Below are positions 12,882 through 20,811 of a stretch of 20,811 bases of DNA, in pieces. The notes beneath the pieces are model-generated. The model was not told the origin of the DNA, did no database searches, and worked only from the letters and a program-made list of their open reading frames with translations. The stretch covers positions 1 to 20,811 of the forward strand of contig JAITGH010000163.1 of the NCBI GenBank assembly GCA_031280855.1, given 5' to 3'. Within the stretch, counting starts at the first letter, position 1; every line of letters starts with the position of its first letter. Made by a program: the position numbers and the translations under genes. The stretch is from Oscillospiraceae bacterium (GTDB taxonomy: Bacteria > Bacillota > Clostridia > Oscillospirales > Oscillospiraceae).

Positions 12882-13868
12882 CTAGATCTCGTCCTTCTTA
12901 TCGCGGCGCATAAGCCGCACCGTCGCGGCTCGAGGGTCGGCGTTATGGTACATGATACCGTAAAGCTCCGAGACGATGGGCATCTCGACGCCGTGGCGGC
13001 GTGAAAGCTCAACCGCAGCCTCGGCGGCGTAGTAGCCCTCAACCGTGGCTCCGACGGAGTGCATCGCGTCCTGCGCAGTCATCCCCTGCCCGACATTGCG
13101 ACCCATGCGGAGATTGCGCGAGTGCTCCGACGTGCACGTCACGATCAAGTCGCCAACTCCCGCAAGCCCCGCGAACGTCTCACGCCGTCCGCCGAGCGTC
13201 TCGCCAAGTACGGACATCTCGAAGAGTCCGCGTGTCATCAGCATCGCCTTCGTGTTGTCGCCATAGCCCAGACCGCCGCAAACCCCGACCGCGATCGCAA
13301 TGATGTTCTTCAGCGCACCGCAAAGCTCGACCCCAACGACGTCGTCGGAGGTGTAGACTCTGAAATCCGGCGACATGAACGCGTCTTGAACCAGCTTCGC
13401 CGTCGCGGGCTCAACGGCTGCGGCGACGCAGCCCGTCGGTATCCCTCGAGCGATCTCCTCGGCGTGCGAGGGTCCGCTCAGCACGGCAATGCGAGCCGAA
13501 TCGCCAAGCTCGGACTCCAGCACTTGCGAAAGGCGAAGCCCCGAATCGCGCTCGATCCCCTTCGACACGGAGACGATCGTCGCGGAGCGTGGTACGACGC
13601 GCTTGACGAGCGCGGCATTCTCCCGCATTGCGTATGACGGCGGAGCGAATACGACGAGTTGCGCCTCGTCCAGCCCGTCGAGCGAATCGCACAGCTTGAG
13701 CGACGTTGGAAGCCTGACCCCCGGTAAAGCTTTGCTCTCGCGCTCCGCGCTGACGTACGCGGAGTGCGGCGTGCGCAGGAAGTGCAAAGTGACGTCGTGA
13801 GCGTTATCGGCTAAAAGCTTCGCGAGAGCGGTTCCCCAGATTCCGCTCCCGAGTACGGATATTCTCAT
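12882..13868 (-). CDS. gpsA: Glycerol-3-phosphate dehydrogenase, NAD(P)+
   Basis: A 328-residue cytoplasmic enzyme that reduces dihydroxyacetone phosphate to sn-glycerol-3-phosphate, the backbone for phospholipids. Seen: Rossmann loop GSGIWG (7-12), VSKGIE (101-106), SGPSHAEE (131-138), GALKN with catalytic Lys187, and AGLAGVGDLIVTC (233-245) followed by SEHSRN. Length is normal for the family (about 330). It is the last gene of the minus-strand series and follows plsY by 45 bases, so substrate maker and user are neighbours. A GAGG about 12 bases ahead of the ATG is a weak ribosome site. Transcription ends at the shared 12-bp stem downstream. Confidence 0.95.
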   Translation of the reverse strand: MRISVLGSGIWGTALAKLLADNAHDVTLHFLRTPHSAYVSAERESKALPGVRLPTSLKLCDSLDGLDEAQLVVFAPPSYAMRENAALVKRVVPRSATIVSVSKGIERDSGLRLSQVLESELGDSARIAVLSGPSHAEEIARGIPTGCVAAAVEPATAKLVQDAFMSPDFRVYTSDDVVGVELCGALKNIIAIAVGVCGGLGYGDNTKAMLMTRGLFEMSVLGETLGGRRETFAGLAGVGDLIVTCTSEHSRNLRMGRNVGQGMTAQDAMHSVGATVEGYYAAEAAVELSRRHGVEMPIVSELYGIMYHNADPRAATVRLMRRDKKDEI

Positions 13869-13913
13869 CTTTATAATCTACCTCAAAGATAATCTGTAAG
13901 GATGCCGCCGCAT

Positions 13914-14555
13914 CTACCGCGACTTCGCGCCGAACTTCGGCTCCTTACCCCGTATTATGCGGCTGATGTTGGGCGCGTGCATAAGCACGATCAGAAGCCC
14001 GCAGGCAACCGCCATTCCGGTGCAAATCGAGTGGTTCACGAAGATTCCGGTGAATAGCGGAAACGCGACCAGCCCCGCAACGATCGACCCCAGCGAGACA
14101 TAGCGCGAGATCGCGACGACGACGAGGAACACTCCCACGCTGCATATCCCCGCCCACGGGTGAATCATCAGCGCGGCGACTCCGCACACCAGCACTCCGC
14201 GCCCGCCCTTGAATCCGTACCAGATCGGGAACGCGTGCCCGACCATCGCGAAAAAGCCCGCGACGAACTTCCCGACGACCGAGCCGACCTCCGGCCCCAC
14301 CAGCTTCGCAGCCTCTCCGCCTATCCATAACCACCCGATTGCGACCGCGATCGCCGCTTTCGCCGTATCAATCGCAAACGTGATGATCGCGCCCTTCAGC
14401 CCGTATACCCTGTACGCGTTCGTAAGTCCCGCGTTACCGCTTCCGGATTCGCGGATATCTTTCCCGAAGATGTACTTCGAGGAGATGATCGCGCCGTTCA
14501 CTCCGCCAAGTGCGTATGCGAGGATCGCGGTTAACGTCAATGATAGTACTAGCAT
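13914..14555 (-). CDS. plsY: Acyl-phosphate:glycerol-3-phosphate acyltransferase
   Basis: A 213-residue integral membrane enzyme that adds the first acyl chain, from acyl phosphate, to glycerol-3-phosphate. The three cytoplasmic signature loops are present: GSGNAGLTN (38-46), GHAFPIWYGFKGGRGV (106-121) and HAPNISRIIRGKE (193-205). In most homologues the second loop reads KGGKG; Arg replaces Lys here, a mild change. Hydrophobic segments near 1-22, 55-78, 95-110, 122-148 and 155-190 fit the known five-helix layout. Placed after der and before gpsA, a common Firmicute order. No strong ribosome site is visible before ATG 14555. Confidence 0.95.
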   Translation of the reverse strand: MLVLSLTLTAILAYALGGVNGAIISSKYIFGKDIRESGSGNAGLTNAYRVYGLKGAIITFAIDTAKAAIAVAIGWLWIGGEAAKLVGPEVGSVVGKFVAGFFAMVGHAFPIWYGFKGGRGVLVCGVAALMIHPWAGICSVGVFLVVVAISRYVSLGSIVAGLVAFPLFTGIFVNHSICTGMAVACGLLIVLMHAPNISRIIRGKEPKFGAKSR

Positions 14556-14597
14556 CGTTTCAAACTAACCCCACTTTACTTTACAAACCTAAGTCTT

Positions 14598-15932
14598 CTA
14601 GTCGGACTCGCCGCGATTACGTGCGGTCATGCGGATCGGGGTACCGTCCAGCCCGAACGCGGCGCGTATGCGGTTCTCTATATAGCGTCGGTACGAATAG
14701 TGGAACAGCGCCTTGTCGTTGCAGAATACGACAAAATGCGGAGGTTGGATTCCCGTTTGAGTCATGTACAGCAGCTTGAGCCGCCGCCCCTTATCAGTAG
14801 GAGGCTGCACCCGCAAAGTCGCGTCGGCGAGCACGTTGTTCAGCAAGCCCGTGGTGATCCGCGTGACGCTTTGCGCGTATACGTTGTTGATCATCTCGAA
14901 CAATCGGTCGACCCTCAGCCCGGTCATCGCGCTGACCGTAATGACGGGAGCGTAGCTCATGAACGGCAGCGCGTAGTCGGAGTCCTCCGGCAATCGGTTG
15001 ATTTGCGACTCCGCCAGCGACGCCTTGACGAGGTCGAACTTATTCGCGAGTATAACGCTCGCCTTACCGGCTTCGTGAGCCATTCCGGCAATCTTGGTGT
15101 CTTGCTCGGTAATCCCGGTAGTAGCGTCGACGAGGATCAGGCACACGTCGGCGCGCTCTACGGCTTGCTCCGACCGCATAACGGAGAATCGCTCGACGCG
15201 TTCGTTGACTCTCGCGTGCTTGCGGATTCCTGCGGTATCGATCAACGTGTAGTCGCCGAACTCGTTGGAGAACGGCGTATCGACCGCGTCCCGAGTCGTG
15301 CCCGCAATATCGCTGACGATTACGCGGCGCTCACCGAGTATGCGGTTAATCAGCGAGCTTTTCCCGACGTTTGGTTTACCGATTACCGCTACCTTTATTC
15401 TAACATCATCTTCGGAATTGTCAAGGGGTTCCGGAAAATATTTTATGCACTCGTCAAGCAGATCGCCGGAACCGTGCCCGTGAAGCGCGGAGACTGCGAC
15501 CGGCTCCCCCAGCCCGAGCGATAGGAAGTCATAGATGTCCGGATCGGCGTAACCCGTGCCGTCCATCTTGTTGACGGCGAGCACAATCGGCTTGCCGGAG
15601 CGTAAGAGGAAGTTCGCGACGTCCTGATCCGCAGCGGTAACGCCGGAGCGAATGTCCGTGACGAGCACGACTACATCGGCGGTCGCGATCGCTTGCTCCG
15701 CCTGCACACGCATGAATTGGAGAATCTCGCTATCCGTCTTTGGCTCGATCCCGCCCGTATCGACGAGAGTAAACGTTCGCCCGCGCCAATCCGTATCCGC
15801 GTACAAGCGGTCGCGAGTTACCCCGGGCACGTCCTCAACAATCGAGAGCCGCCGACCGGAAAGCTTATTAAACAGAGCGGACTTCCCTACATTCGGCCGC
15901 CCGACTATCGCGACGATTGGTTTCTTTTTCAA
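14598..15932 (-). CDS. der: Ribosome-assembly GTPase Der (EngA)
   Basis: A 444-residue protein with two GTPase domains in tandem and a C-terminal KH-like domain, needed for 50S subunit maturation. Domain 1: GRPNVGKS (11-18), DTGG (58-61), NKMD (121-124). Domain 2: GKPNVGKS (185-192), DTAG (232-235), NKFD (297-300). The KH-like part covers about 355-440 and ends in PIRMTARNRGESD. The start is TTG at 15932, supported by GAGG 7 bases ahead and by the correct beginning KKKPIVAIVGRPNVGKS. It follows the DUF512 gene, a conserved pairing in Clostridia. Confidence 0.96.
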   Translation of the reverse strand: MKKKPIVAIVGRPNVGKSALFNKLSGRRLSIVEDVPGVTRDRLYADTDWRGRTFTLVDTGGIEPKTDSEILQFMRVQAEQAIATADVVVLVTDIRSGVTAADQDVANFLLRSGKPIVLAVNKMDGTGYADPDIYDFLSLGLGEPVAVSALHGHGSGDLLDECIKYFPEPLDNSEDDVRIKVAVIGKPNVGKSSLINRILGERRVIVSDIAGTTRDAVDTPFSNEFGDYTLIDTAGIRKHARVNERVERFSVMRSEQAVERADVCLILVDATTGITEQDTKIAGMAHEAGKASVILANKFDLVKASLAESQINRLPEDSDYALPFMSYAPVITVSAMTGLRVDRLFEMINNVYAQSVTRITTGLLNNVLADATLRVQPPTDKGRRLKLLYMTQTGIQPPHFVVFCNDKALFHYSYRRYIENRIRAAFGLDGTPIRMTARNRGESD

Positions 15933-15985
15933 GTCTTCACCTCATCGGCTGACGATGTGCTCAAACGCGGAGTCTCGTAAGCGCG

Positions 15986-17311
15986 TTACGTCGTCAGCTC
16001 CTTGTAGAATGATTCGCCGTTATTCTCGACTGCGATAACGGGAACGCCAAGCTCACGCTCTACCTCCGCAACGGTGACGTCGTCGAGGAACACGCCTCCG
16101 CCGTCCGGCTCTCCCCCGCCGCGCAGCATGACCTTCGGGATAAAGAGCCTCGAGCCAAGCTGCTTACCGCGAAGCTGCGCGATTAAGTCGCGCCCCGTAA
16201 TAAGTCCCGCAACGTCTACGCTTTCTCCGAAGAAATCGTTGCGTATCGCGTAAGCAACGCCCGTGAAGTTACGCACAAGCCGTTCGAACATCCCGATCGC
16301 CGCGTAGCCCGTCGCCAACGAGAACGGCGCGACCGTCCGCGACCCGCTCCCGCTTGCGGATTCGAACTCGCTCTCAAAGCTTGCCAACATGCCCACGCCA
16401 TTCTCGAACTGCGGGAAATCGTCGTAGTAGCTAATCGGCGGAAGCGAGCGTTTCGCCTTGAGGTAAAGCTCATCCGCGCAGTAGACTCGCGTCGGGTGCG
16501 GCGGCGTGAGCATGAATCGAGCGACCGCACCGTGCGGCAGCGATATCGACGCGGTAATGCCGGAGCGCCTGACGCGGTCGACAATATCGATGATCGCGGC
16601 GGCTTCACTTTGCCCGACGGGCGTGAGCAGCGGCAGATTCTCACGATGCCGCGTAAGCCCGACGGGCACGACGCTGACGCTCGCGACGTTCGATGGCAAC
16701 TCCCGAAGCGTGCGCTCAAGCTCCTCGCCATCGTTCAAACCGGGGCATACCACTACTTGACAGTGCAGAGTGATTCCGCCGTCCGCGAGTTTACGAAGCC
16801 GCGGCACGAGATCGGCGGCGGCGCGGCTACCCATCATGCGGACTCGAAGCTCCGGATTCGTCGTATGAACGGAGACGTGAATCGGGCTGATTCGCAGCGC
16901 GACGATGCGGTCAAGCTCGCGCTCCGTGAGGTTCGTCAGCGTGATGTAGTTACCTTGCAGGAAGCTCAGCCGAGCGTCGTCGTCCTTGAAGTACAGCGAC
17001 TCCCGCAGTCCGGGCGGTAACTGGTCGATGAAGCAGAACACGCAGCGATTCGCGCAACCTCGAGGCCGATCCATGAGCGTCGAGACAAAGTTCAGCCCGA
17101 TCGCGCCGTAAGTCGGGTTGTCAACTCGCCGAACCATAACGCGGCAATCGGCAGTGTGAGTCTCCACAAACAGCGGATCGTCGGCCGAATAGAACCGATA
17201 GTCCAGCACGTCCTCAATCACCGCGCCGTTGATGGCGACGAGAGTCTCACCGGGCTGAATCCCGGCGAGCGCCGCCGGGCTAGACGTATCGACTGATAGT
17301 ATCGTCGTCAT
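15986..17311 (-). CDS. DUF512 family protein with PDZ and radical-SAM-like domains
   Basis: A 441-residue protein. Residues 1-60 form a PDZ-like domain (SPAALAGIQPGETLVAING). A radical-SAM-type cysteine set C86-x3-C90-x2-C93 follows in GCANRCVFCFIDQLP, then the family hallmark segments GLRESLYFKDDD and SFLQGNYITLTNL. The DUF512 domain fills the C-terminal half (PVGLTRHRENLPLL, GVGML). The family is nearly universal in Clostridia, beside der, and also occurs in cyanobacteria; its reaction is unknown. The ATG at 17311 lies inside the end of the dCMP deaminase gene (32-base overlap). The start is fixed by the PDZ domain beginning, and no ribosome site is seen, so translation is probably coupled. 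Confidence 0.9.
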   Translation of the reverse strand: MTTILSVDTSSPAALAGIQPGETLVAINGAVIEDVLDYRFYSADDPLFVETHTADCRVMVRRVDNPTYGAIGLNFVSTLMDRPRGCANRCVFCFIDQLPPGLRESLYFKDDDARLSFLQGNYITLTNLTERELDRIVALRISPIHVSVHTTNPELRVRMMGSRAAADLVPRLRKLADGGITLHCQVVVCPGLNDGEELERTLRELPSNVASVSVVPVGLTRHRENLPLLTPVGQSEAAAIIDIVDRVRRSGITASISLPHGAVARFMLTPPHPTRVYCADELYLKAKRSLPPISYYDDFPQFENGVGMLASFESEFESASGSGSRTVAPFSLATGYAAIGMFERLVRNFTGVAYAIRNDFFGESVDVAGLITGRDLIAQLRGKQLGSRLFIPKVMLRGGGEPDGGGVFLDDVTVAEVERELGVPVIAVENNGESFYKELTT

Positions 17312-17756
17312 AGATGAGGTCGTGAAGCTTGCGAGTAACTACTGAGCCATCCGCCTGAGTGTAGACGATGTTCTCGATCCCCGCGTTGATTATGAAGCGT
17401 TCGCACATCTTGCACGGCTCCGCGTCGAGCAGCTTACCGGTCTTCGCGTCGCGCCCGACGATGTACAGCGTGGAGCCTAACGCCTCCTCACGCGAGGCGG
17501 AGATAATCGCGTTCGCCTCGGCGTGTACGCTGCGGCAAAGCTCGTACTGCTGCCCGTGAGGGATCTCCAGCGCGTCGCGCAGGCAATGCCCCATGTCGTC
17601 GCAGTTGCGTCTGCCTCTCGGAGCGCCGTTGTAGCCCGTCGCGACGATCTCGTCATTCTTGACGATGATCGCGCCGTACTGCCTCCGTAAACATGTCGAG
17701 CGCGAGCTGACGGTGCCCGCTATCTCGAGGTAGTAGTGTGTCTTATCCTTGCGCAT
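17280..17756 (-). CDS. Deoxycytidylate (dCMP) deaminase
   Basis: A 158-residue zinc enzyme turning dCMP into dUMP, the precursor of dTMP. The zinc and catalytic site is clear: HAE (His78, Glu80) and PCKMC (Cys115, Cys118). GYNGAPRG (41-48) is the usual nucleotide-binding loop of the ComEB/T4 type, and extra Cys at 52, 58 and 74 suggest the second zinc site of that type. GGAGG lies about 13 bases before ATG 17756. The 3' end overlaps the next gene. Family members are also used in competence loci (comEB), but no competence gene is nearby. Confidence 0.92.
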   Translation of the reverse strand: MRKDKTHYYLEIAGTVSSRSTCLRRQYGAIIVKNDEIVATGYNGAPRGRRNCDDMGHCLRDALEIPHGQQYELCRSVHAEANAIISASREEALGSTLYIVGRDAKTGKLLDAEPCKMCERFIINAGIENIVYTQADGSVVTRKLHDLIYDDDTISRYV

Positions 17757-17772
17757 GGCGTGAAGTGTACCT

Positions 17773-17928
17773 CCGTTGGTTGGGTAATGTCATAAATTTG
17801 TGTATTACTTCGTCTGCCTCCCTTGCTGCTTTTCGTGCCTCACTTATGCAACGGTGAAGCAGTGAAAAACATACAGCTGCGGTCGTTATCCTCGTACTAC
17901 AACAAATTTCTGACAATACCGTTGGTTG
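17773..17928. repeat. 10-bp direct repeats at the ends of the rnj/dCMP deaminase gap
   Basis: CCGTTGGTTG occurs at 17773-17782 and again at 17919-17928, in a 209-base gap that is more A+T-rich than its surroundings. It may mark an old insertion or be chance. I see no clear terminator for rnj and only weak promoter-like sequence for the deaminase here. Confidence 0.4.
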
Positions 17929-17965
17929 AAGTGGGACGCGCCGATAGCGGCTCAAGCGCGGTGCG

Positions 17966-19624
17966 CTAGACCTCCATCATGACGGTCATGACCATCGGGT
18001 TACGGCGCGTGTTCTTGTAAAGATACTGCGATGCTGCGGACTTGATGCTATTCTTGAGCGTCGTGCGATCCTTGATCCCGTCGCCTTGACAATTGACGAG
18101 AGTCTCCAGCACGATGGAACGCAAGTCCTCGATAAGCGTCGCGTTCTCCTTAACGTAGACGAAACCGCGAGTAATGATGTCGGGCCCGGAAACGATGCCG
18201 CCGTCCTCCTGGCTCACTCCAACGACGATGACGAGCATACCGTCCTGAGCGAGGTGCTTGCGGTCGCGAAGCACAACGTTACCGACGTCGCCGACCCCGG
18301 TGCCGTCGACGAAGATCTTCCCGGATGGAACCGTGCCGTTAAGCTTGATGTCTTTACGGGATAGCTCCACGACGTTCCCGATGTCGCTGATGACGATGTT
18401 CTTCGAGTCTATGCCCATCTCTTTGGCGATTTGAGCGTGAAGCTTGAGGTGCCGATGCTCACCGTGAACAGGCATGAAGAACTTCGGCTTCGTAAGCGCG
18501 AGGATAATCTTAAGCTCCTCTTGGAATCCGTGCCCGGAGACGTGAAGCTCGTCAGCGGTACGGTACATGACGTCCGCGCCTTTGCGGAACAGCTCGTTAA
18601 CGATCTTGCTGACGGTCGTCTCGTTACCCGGGACGGCGCTCGCGCTGATCACTACGCGGTCGCCGGGCTTGATCTCAATATACTTATGCCCGGAGAACGC
18701 CATGCGGTACAGCGCGGACATCGTCTCGCCCTGACTGCCGGTTGTAATGATCACGACGCGGTCGTCCGGGAAGTTCTTGATCTTGTCAATATCGACGAGA
18801 GTTTCGCTCGGTATCTGAAGGTAGCCCAATCCGCCCGCAACTTTAAGCATGTTCTCCATGCTGCGCCCGGTAACCGCAACCTTGCGATTGTATCTGGCGG
18901 CGATGTTCATAATCAGCTGGACGCGGTGAACGTTCGAGGCGAAGGTCGTGACGATGATTCGGTTCTTGCAGCTTTCGAACAACGTGTCGAACCGCACGCC
19001 GACGCGGCGTTCCGAGTTTGAGAATCCGGGACGCTCGACGTTCGTGCTGTCGGACAATAGCGCGAGCACGCCCTTTTTACCAAGCTCGCCGAATCGAGTC
19101 AAGTCGGTCATCTCGCCGTTGATCGGCGTCGGGTCGATTTTGAAGTCTCCGGTTTGAACGACCATGCCCTGAGGCGTCTGAATAGCGAACGAGACGGAGC
19201 CTGCGATCGAGTGATTGATGTGGATAGGCTCGACCGTAAAGCATCCGGCCTTGTAGGTGTGCCCGGGCTGGATCTCTATGAGTTCGGCGATGTCCATGAG
19301 GCGGTGCTCCTCAAGTTTGAGCTTGACCAGCCCGAGCGTCATCGGCGTCGCATAGATCGGCGCGGTGATGTCCTTAAGCACGTACGGGATCGCGCCGATG
19401 TGATCCTCATGCCCGTGTGTGAGGAAGATCCCGCGGATCTTCTCACGATTCTTGTTAAGGTAGGTGACGTTCGGGACGACGACGTCAACGCCGTACATAT
19501 CGTCGTCCGGGAAGCCCATACCGCAGTCTACGATGATGATGTCGTTTTTGTACTCGTAGAGCGTGATGTTCTTCCCAACCTCGTTCAGGCCGCCCAGCGC
19601 GGCGATTTTCAGCTTGTCTGCCAT
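17966..19624 (-). CDS. rnjA: Ribonuclease J
   Basis: A 552-residue metallo-beta-lactamase/beta-CASP nuclease with 5' exo- and endonuclease activity, central to mRNA decay and rRNA processing in Firmicutes. The zinc site HGHEDHIGA is at 70-78, with the following His and Asp in IHINHSIAGSVSF and QTGDFKIDPTPI; the beta-CASP part has TTGSQGETMSAL and ISASAVPGNE, then PVHGEHRHL. Length matches RNase J1 (555 in Bacillus subtilis); J1 and J2 cannot be separated surely, so the symbol is provisional. No ribosome site is visible before ATG 19624, and the leader is long and structured. Confidence 0.95.
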   Translation of the reverse strand: MADKLKIAALGGLNEVGKNITLYEYKNDIIIVDCGMGFPDDDMYGVDVVVPNVTYLNKNREKIRGIFLTHGHEDHIGAIPYVLKDITAPIYATPMTLGLVKLKLEEHRLMDIAELIEIQPGHTYKAGCFTVEPIHINHSIAGSVSFAIQTPQGMVVQTGDFKIDPTPINGEMTDLTRFGELGKKGVLALLSDSTNVERPGFSNSERRVGVRFDTLFESCKNRIIVTTFASNVHRVQLIMNIAARYNRKVAVTGRSMENMLKVAGGLGYLQIPSETLVDIDKIKNFPDDRVVIITTGSQGETMSALYRMAFSGHKYIEIKPGDRVVISASAVPGNETTVSKIVNELFRKGADVMYRTADELHVSGHGFQEELKIILALTKPKFFMPVHGEHRHLKLHAQIAKEMGIDSKNIVISDIGNVVELSRKDIKLNGTVPSGKIFVDGTGVGDVGNVVLRDRKHLAQDGMLVIVVGVSQEDGGIVSGPDIITRGFVYVKENATLIEDLRSIVLETLVNCQGDGIKDRTTLKNSIKSAASQYLYKNTRRNPMVMTVMMEV

Positions 19625-19641
19625 AGCGTACTTCGATTAAA

Positions 19642-19723
19642 CGGTACTCCCGAGTCAGATCGGGATACCGATTATCCTTTCTGATAGTATAGGTGAATAG
19701 CGCGGTTGAGGTATATGACCGCG
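19642..19723 (-). promoter_or_regulatory. Structured leader of rnj, proximal hairpins
   Basis: Hairpin 1: CGGTA and TCCCGA (19642-19646, 19648-19653) pair with TCGGGA and TACCG (19660-19670), 11 bp with one bulged base and loop of six; it stands 17 bases before the rnj start codon. Hairpin 2: CGCGGT (19701-19706) pairs with ACCGCG (19718-19723). A third short stem, TCCCG-TT-CGGGA, lies at 19757-19768. With no visible ribosome site, these could bear on translation or on self-cleavage by RNase J (inference). Confidence 0.5.
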
Positions 19724-19835
19724 TGCGAAGTAAAAGGTTCGCGGCCGCGATTGGCATCCCGTTCGGGACGGCTTCAATATCATGGTTGAGGCGTTGATCC
19801 GTTCGTTGGCAGGGTTACGGAACAACGACTTCGCT

Positions 19836-19864
19836 ATTATATCACACATCGGCGGCATAAGCAA
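19836..19864 (-). promoter_or_regulatory. Promoter of rnj
   Basis: On the minus strand: TATAAT with TGTGA extension, 17 bases after TTGCTT, a poor -35 box. The leader would be about 205 bases. Confidence 0.65.
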
Positions 19865-19914
19865 GCAAAATTTTGCATATGCGGACGCTCGACCAAAAAT
19901 TCACAGTTGCCCCC

Positions 19915-19941
19915 TAAAGATCAGGGCGTTTAGCACGATAA
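19915..19941 (+). promoter_or_regulatory. Sigma-28 (SigD/FliA)-type promoter of fliD
   Basis: TAAA at 19915-19918, 15 bases, then CACGATAA at 19934-19941, against the consensus TAAA-N15-GCCGATAA. Six of eight -10 positions and the whole TAAA match. It points at a late flagellar gene, which is what this sigma factor drives. Confidence 0.7.
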
Positions 19942-20021
19942 ATAACTATGTAACCAAGCACGGCTATCGAGCGCAAAGCGAAACATATATAATTGGTTAA
20001 CCATGGAAAGGCGGACGGTTT

Positions 20022-20811
20022 ATGGCTTCCGTTACACCGCTCAGAATTACCGGGATGTCCTCGGGCATCGACACCGACGGCATCATTCAAAGCATGTTGA
20101 AGATCCAGCAGCTTAAAGTCGATCGTGAGATCCGAAGCCGCATCAACCTGCAATGGAAACAAGACGGACTGAAACAAATCAACGCAGATATTACCGAGTT
20201 CCGTAACACTTATCTAAGCACGCTAAGCAGTAAGAACGTGTTCAGCTCCGCGACGTTCAACACCCGCACCGTCAGCGCAGTCGGGTCGAACTCCGGCGCG
20301 ATCAGCGTCACCGCCGGAGCGGACGCGGCGCTCGGCACATTCACCATAAACGCGGTCACATCGCTCGCGTCCGGCGCGAACGTCAAGTCGACCGGTGGTA
20401 CCGTATCTGCCGTATCCTCCGACGGTCAGGGACTGCGCGACCTCGGACTCGACAAGACGCTCGGGCAGCTTAACTGGAGCCGCTCCGCAGGTCTCACGGG
20501 CGGCTCGCTCACGGTAAACGGCGGTGCGGCTATAACCTACGACTCCGACACTACGCTCAAGAGTCTTACTGAGCAATTCGACATGGCAGGCTACACGCTT
20601 AGCATAAGCGGCGACAAGTTCACGCTTACCGCTAATGACGGCGGCGCGGTGGACGTTACCGCCGATACCGGGAACCTCACTACGCTTCTGGGCTTCGCCT
20701 CCGAACACGCGACTAAGGGCGTTACGGGCGGCATGCTTACTCAATCCTCCGACAGAGCCACAATCACGGGCGCGACGTTGCTTACCGACATCGCGGGCAC
20801 GGGCACGGGCA
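20022..20811 (+). CDS. fliD: Flagellar hook-associated protein 2, filament cap (5' part)
   Basis: The frame from ATG 20022 is open to the window edge (263 codons), so the 3' end is missing. The start MASVTPLRITGMSSGIDTDGII is the FliD N-terminal signature (GhxSGIDhxxIV). A helical stretch (KIQQLKVDREI ... LKQINADITEFRN) and FNTRTVSAVGSNSGAISVTAGADAALGTFTINAV follow, typical of the HAP2 N-terminal domain. The rest is the Gly/Thr-rich variable domain. FliD caps the growing filament and folds exported flagellin. A purine-rich GGAAAGGCGG lies upstream of the ATG. The gene is preceded by a sigma-28-like promoter, and more flagellar genes are likely beyond the window. Confidence 0.93.
   Translation, partial: MASVTPLRITGMSSGIDTDGIIQSMLKIQQLKVDREIRSRINLQWKQDGLKQINADITEFRNTYLSTLSSKNVFSSATFNTRTVSAVGSNSGAISVTAGADAALGTFTINAVTSLASGANVKSTGGTVSAVSSDGQGLRDLGLDKTLGQLNWSRSAGLTGGSLTVNGGAAITYDSDTTLKSLTEQFDMAGYTLSISGDKFTLTANDGGAVDVTADTGNLTTLLGFASEHATKGVTGGMLTQSSDRATITGATLLTDIAGTGTG

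Larger units (their letters stand above)
19625..20021. other. Divergent control region between rnj and fliD
   Basis: A 397-base gene-free region. On the minus side it holds the rnj promoter (19836-19864) and about 200 bases of leader with three hairpins. On the plus side it holds a sigma-28-like promoter (19915-19941) and the fliD leader. A 12-bp palindrome GCAAAATTTTGC (19865-19876) abuts the rnj -35 box and lies between the two promoters. Confidence 0.65.

Noticed and set aside
17743..17955. 70-codon minus-strand frame between rnj and dCMP deaminase
   Set aside because: TTG start, no ribosome site, no recognisable family, and it overlaps the start of the deaminase gene.

Overview
The window looks like a chromosomal segment of an anaerobic, flagellated Clostridia-type Firmicute (Oscillospirales/Christensenellales-like is my guess). 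Its coding GC is high for that class. The evidence is the run of low-GC-Gram-positive genes RNase J, dCMP deaminase, DUF512, der, plsY and gpsA, DUF4358 and SGNH lipoproteins, AGGAGG-type ribosome sites, and promoters of the TTGACA-N17-TATAAT type that often carry a TRTG extension. I saw no tRNA, rRNA, CRISPR array, transposase or phage gene.

Layout. 1-816: 3' part of an ABC-transporter sugar-type solute-binding protein. 817-1206: gene-free, with two promoters and several hairpins. 1207-3568 (+): a CAT-fold (E2-like) protein without its catalytic His, an SGNH hydrolase lipoprotein and an overlapping DUF4358 lipoprotein. 3570-8559 (-): three genes read as molybdenum hydroxylase, then a multi-FeS/CCG oxidoreductase, then a small CxxC redox protein. 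This matches a set I recall from Desulfovibrio (DVU_1557 family neighbourhood). 8560-8904: divergent promoters plus a 166-bp TA-flanked palindromic, MITE-like element in the leader of an Rrf2 regulator (8905-9345). 9405-11510: a PcrA/UvrD helicase. 11523-11578: four 14-bp tandem repeats running into a small Cys-rich gene on the minus strand. 12071-12808: a secreted protein with two stalk-domain-like repeats, ended by a 12-bp stem shared with the opposing operon.

12882-19624 (-) is a housekeeping series in transcription order: rnj (RNA decay), dCMP deaminase (pyrimidine salvage), DUF512 radical-SAM protein, der (ribosome assembly), plsY and gpsA (first steps of phospholipid synthesis). GpsA makes the glycerol-3-phosphate that PlsY acylates. 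19625-20021 is a divergent control region with a vegetative promoter and hairpin-rich leader for rnj and a sigma-28-like promoter facing fliD, whose 5' part fills 20022-20811.

The items most worth a second look are the palindromic element in the rrf2 leader, the molybdenum-hydroxylase set (its substrate is unknown and its active-site loop is altered), the CAT-fold/SGNH/DUF4358 set, and the control region between rnj and fliD. I do not see a clearly new defence or mobile system.
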